Of a stretch of DNA of 64,000 nucleotides, positions 63,069 through 64,000 are shown in pieces (the first letter of the stretch is position 1; the number at the start of each line of letters is the position of its first letter). The translations under genes and the position numbers were made by a program. Origin of the DNA: Roseiarcus sp963784805 (lineage in GTDB: Bacteria > Pseudomonadota > Alphaproteobacteria > Rhizobiales > Beijerinckiaceae); assembly GCA_963784805.1 (NCBI GenBank), contig CAWASR010000028.1, forward strand, positions 186,001 to 250,000, in the 5' to 3' direction. The notes below the pieces were generated by a model. That model was not told the DNA's origin. It worked only from the letters and a program-made list of their open reading frames with translations, and made no database searches.

Positions 63069-64000
63069 ATGCTGTCACAGCCACAGACTGTCGGCTATCT
63101 TCTGAGCCGCGGCCTGCTCCGTACCGCTGATGTGGTTCGGGACAATGTCACGGTGGCGAACGTTTCGCGGCGGCATCTCAATTTTCGGGTGAGCACCGGC
63201 AGCGGCCGCAGCTATCTGGTCAAACAGGGGATCGGCAAGGAAAGAGCCGCCGCTGTCAAACACGAGGCGGCGATGTGCGCCCGGCTCAGCCGGGCGGGGG
63301 ACTTTGCCAGGCGATACCTTCCGCACCTTCACGAATACGACGCGGAGACGAACGCTCTGGTGTTCGAGTGGGTGACCGGAGCGCAAAATCTGCGCGAATA
63401 CTACGCTCGCCAGGGCTACTTCCCCGTGTCGCCGGCCCGGGCCATCGCCGATGCGACGAGCCGGCTGCACCGACTGGAGGGAGCGCCTCGAACGGAAGCG
63501 CCGGGGGCGGGTCTGGCGCCCTGGGTATTCTCCCTTCACCGGCCCGCCGTACGTTTTTTTCAGGAATGCAGCGGCGCAAATCTCGCGCTGATTCAGATGA
63601 TTCAGGAGTTTCCCGAGTTTTGCGACCATATCGACGCCCTTGGCAGGGAGTGGCGGAACGAGGCGTTGATTCACGGCGATCTGAAGTGGGACAACTGCAT
63701 CGTTTCGGGCAAATCGCCGACATCGCGCAGGTCCAGGCTAAGGATCGTCGATTGGGAGCTGGCCAGAACCGGCGATCCATGCTGGGACGTGGGCTCGGTC
63801 TTGCACGACTACCTCGCCTTCTGGCTGCTGTCGATTCCCATTACCGGAACGACGCCGCCAGAACGCTTCCTGGACTTGGCGCGCTTTCCGCTGGAAAAGA
63901 TGCATCCCGCCCTCCGCGCTTTCTGGGAGACCTACGCTCGAAACCTGAAGCTCGACGCCGTCGCCGCGGACCGATGTCTGCTCCGATCCGTGCGCTACGG
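63069..64000 (+). CDS. APH-like phosphotransferase, candidate RiPP (LanK-type) kinase, cut by window edge
   Basis: At least 310 residues, open to the window's end. It has the aminoglycoside-phosphotransferase/choline-kinase fold: a nucleotide lysine in SYLVKQG (about residue 54), a catalytic loop HGDLKWDN (about 205) and the metal aspartate in IVDWELARTGDP. Start is ATG at 63069 after a weak CCGAGG. In class V lanthipeptide and thioamitide clusters a kinase of this fold phosphorylates Ser/Thr of the precursor before elimination, working with a HopA1-like partner. Directly downstream of two precursor-like genes, that role is the best inference; an antibiotic-resistance or metabolite kinase remains possible. 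Confidence 0.75.
   Translation, partial: MLSQPQTVGYLLSRGLLRTADVVRDNVTVANVSRRHLNFRVSTGSGRSYLVKQGIGKERAAAVKHEAAMCARLSRAGDFARRYLPHLHEYDAETNALVFEWVTGAQNLREYYARQGYFPVSPARAIADATSRLHRLEGAPRTEAPGAGLAPWVFSLHRPAVRFFQECSGANLALIQMIQEFPEFCDHIDALGREWRNEALIHGDLKWDNCIVSGKSPTSRRSRLRIVDWELARTGDPCWDVGSVLHDYLAFWLLSIPITGTTPPERFLDLARFPLEKMHPALRAFWETYARNLKLDAVAADRCLLRSVRY

Overview
The window is GC-rich DNA with alphaproteobacterial gene content: an F1-only ATP synthase operon, ribose-type ABC systems with DeoR regulators, a rhizobial-style rhamnose locus and a PQQ alcohol dehydrogenase. I infer a member of the Hyphomicrobiales (Rhizobiales), perhaps near Beijerinckiaceae. That placement rests on gene content read by eye, not on a database search.

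Left third (1-17.5 kb): sugar and glyoxylate metabolism. A truncated tartronate semialdehyde reductase opens the window. A five-gene ABC transporter/DeoR operon on the minus strand faces a plus-strand operon (fucose-isomerase-family enzyme, split transketolase, FGGY kinase) across a 470-base control region rich in repeats. This looks like a dedicated isomerase-kinase-transketolase pathway for an unusual sugar, with the D-apiose route the best analogy. A glycerate kinase-glcDEF operon (glycolate to glyoxylate, glycerate to phosphoglycerate) and a tRNA-Gln follow.

Middle (17.6-43.8 kb): threonine dehydratase, a YjbR-like protein, atpHAGDC and lepA. Then comes a scarred patch at 26.1-28.5 kb with a duplicated higA-like/membrane-protein segment, a broken IS6-family transposase and a TetR regulator. 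The rhamnose locus runs from 28.4 to 39.5 kb (rhaI, rhaD, regulator, ABC transporter, kinase). After it come a frameshifted xseB, an orphan ParA, a DegP-type protease, and the fluoride exporter CrcB with a DUF190 protein.

Right part (43.8-61.5 kb): an SDR beside a GST remnant, guaC, a lytic transglycosylase, rlmN, a SorC-type regulator, an acetoin-dehydrogenase-like acoABC set, and a PQQ alcohol dehydrogenase carrying the lanthanide-type aspartate with a diheme cytochrome c. Next are an ankyrin protein, a Rhizobium-type asparaginase, a CBS-BON protein, a second SDR, a repetitive Gly/Tyr lipoprotein and a formate/nitrite-family channel flanked by IS110 fragments.

Right edge (61.9-64 kb): the most novel item. 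Two tandem paralogous proteins have a conserved N-terminal region and a divergent Cys/Ser/Thr-containing tail. They are followed by an aminoglycoside-phosphotransferase-like kinase that runs off the window. The arrangement suggests a RiPP cluster of the class V lanthipeptide/thioamitide kind (precursors plus LanK-like kinase); the cyclase and lyase partners, if they exist, lie beyond the window.
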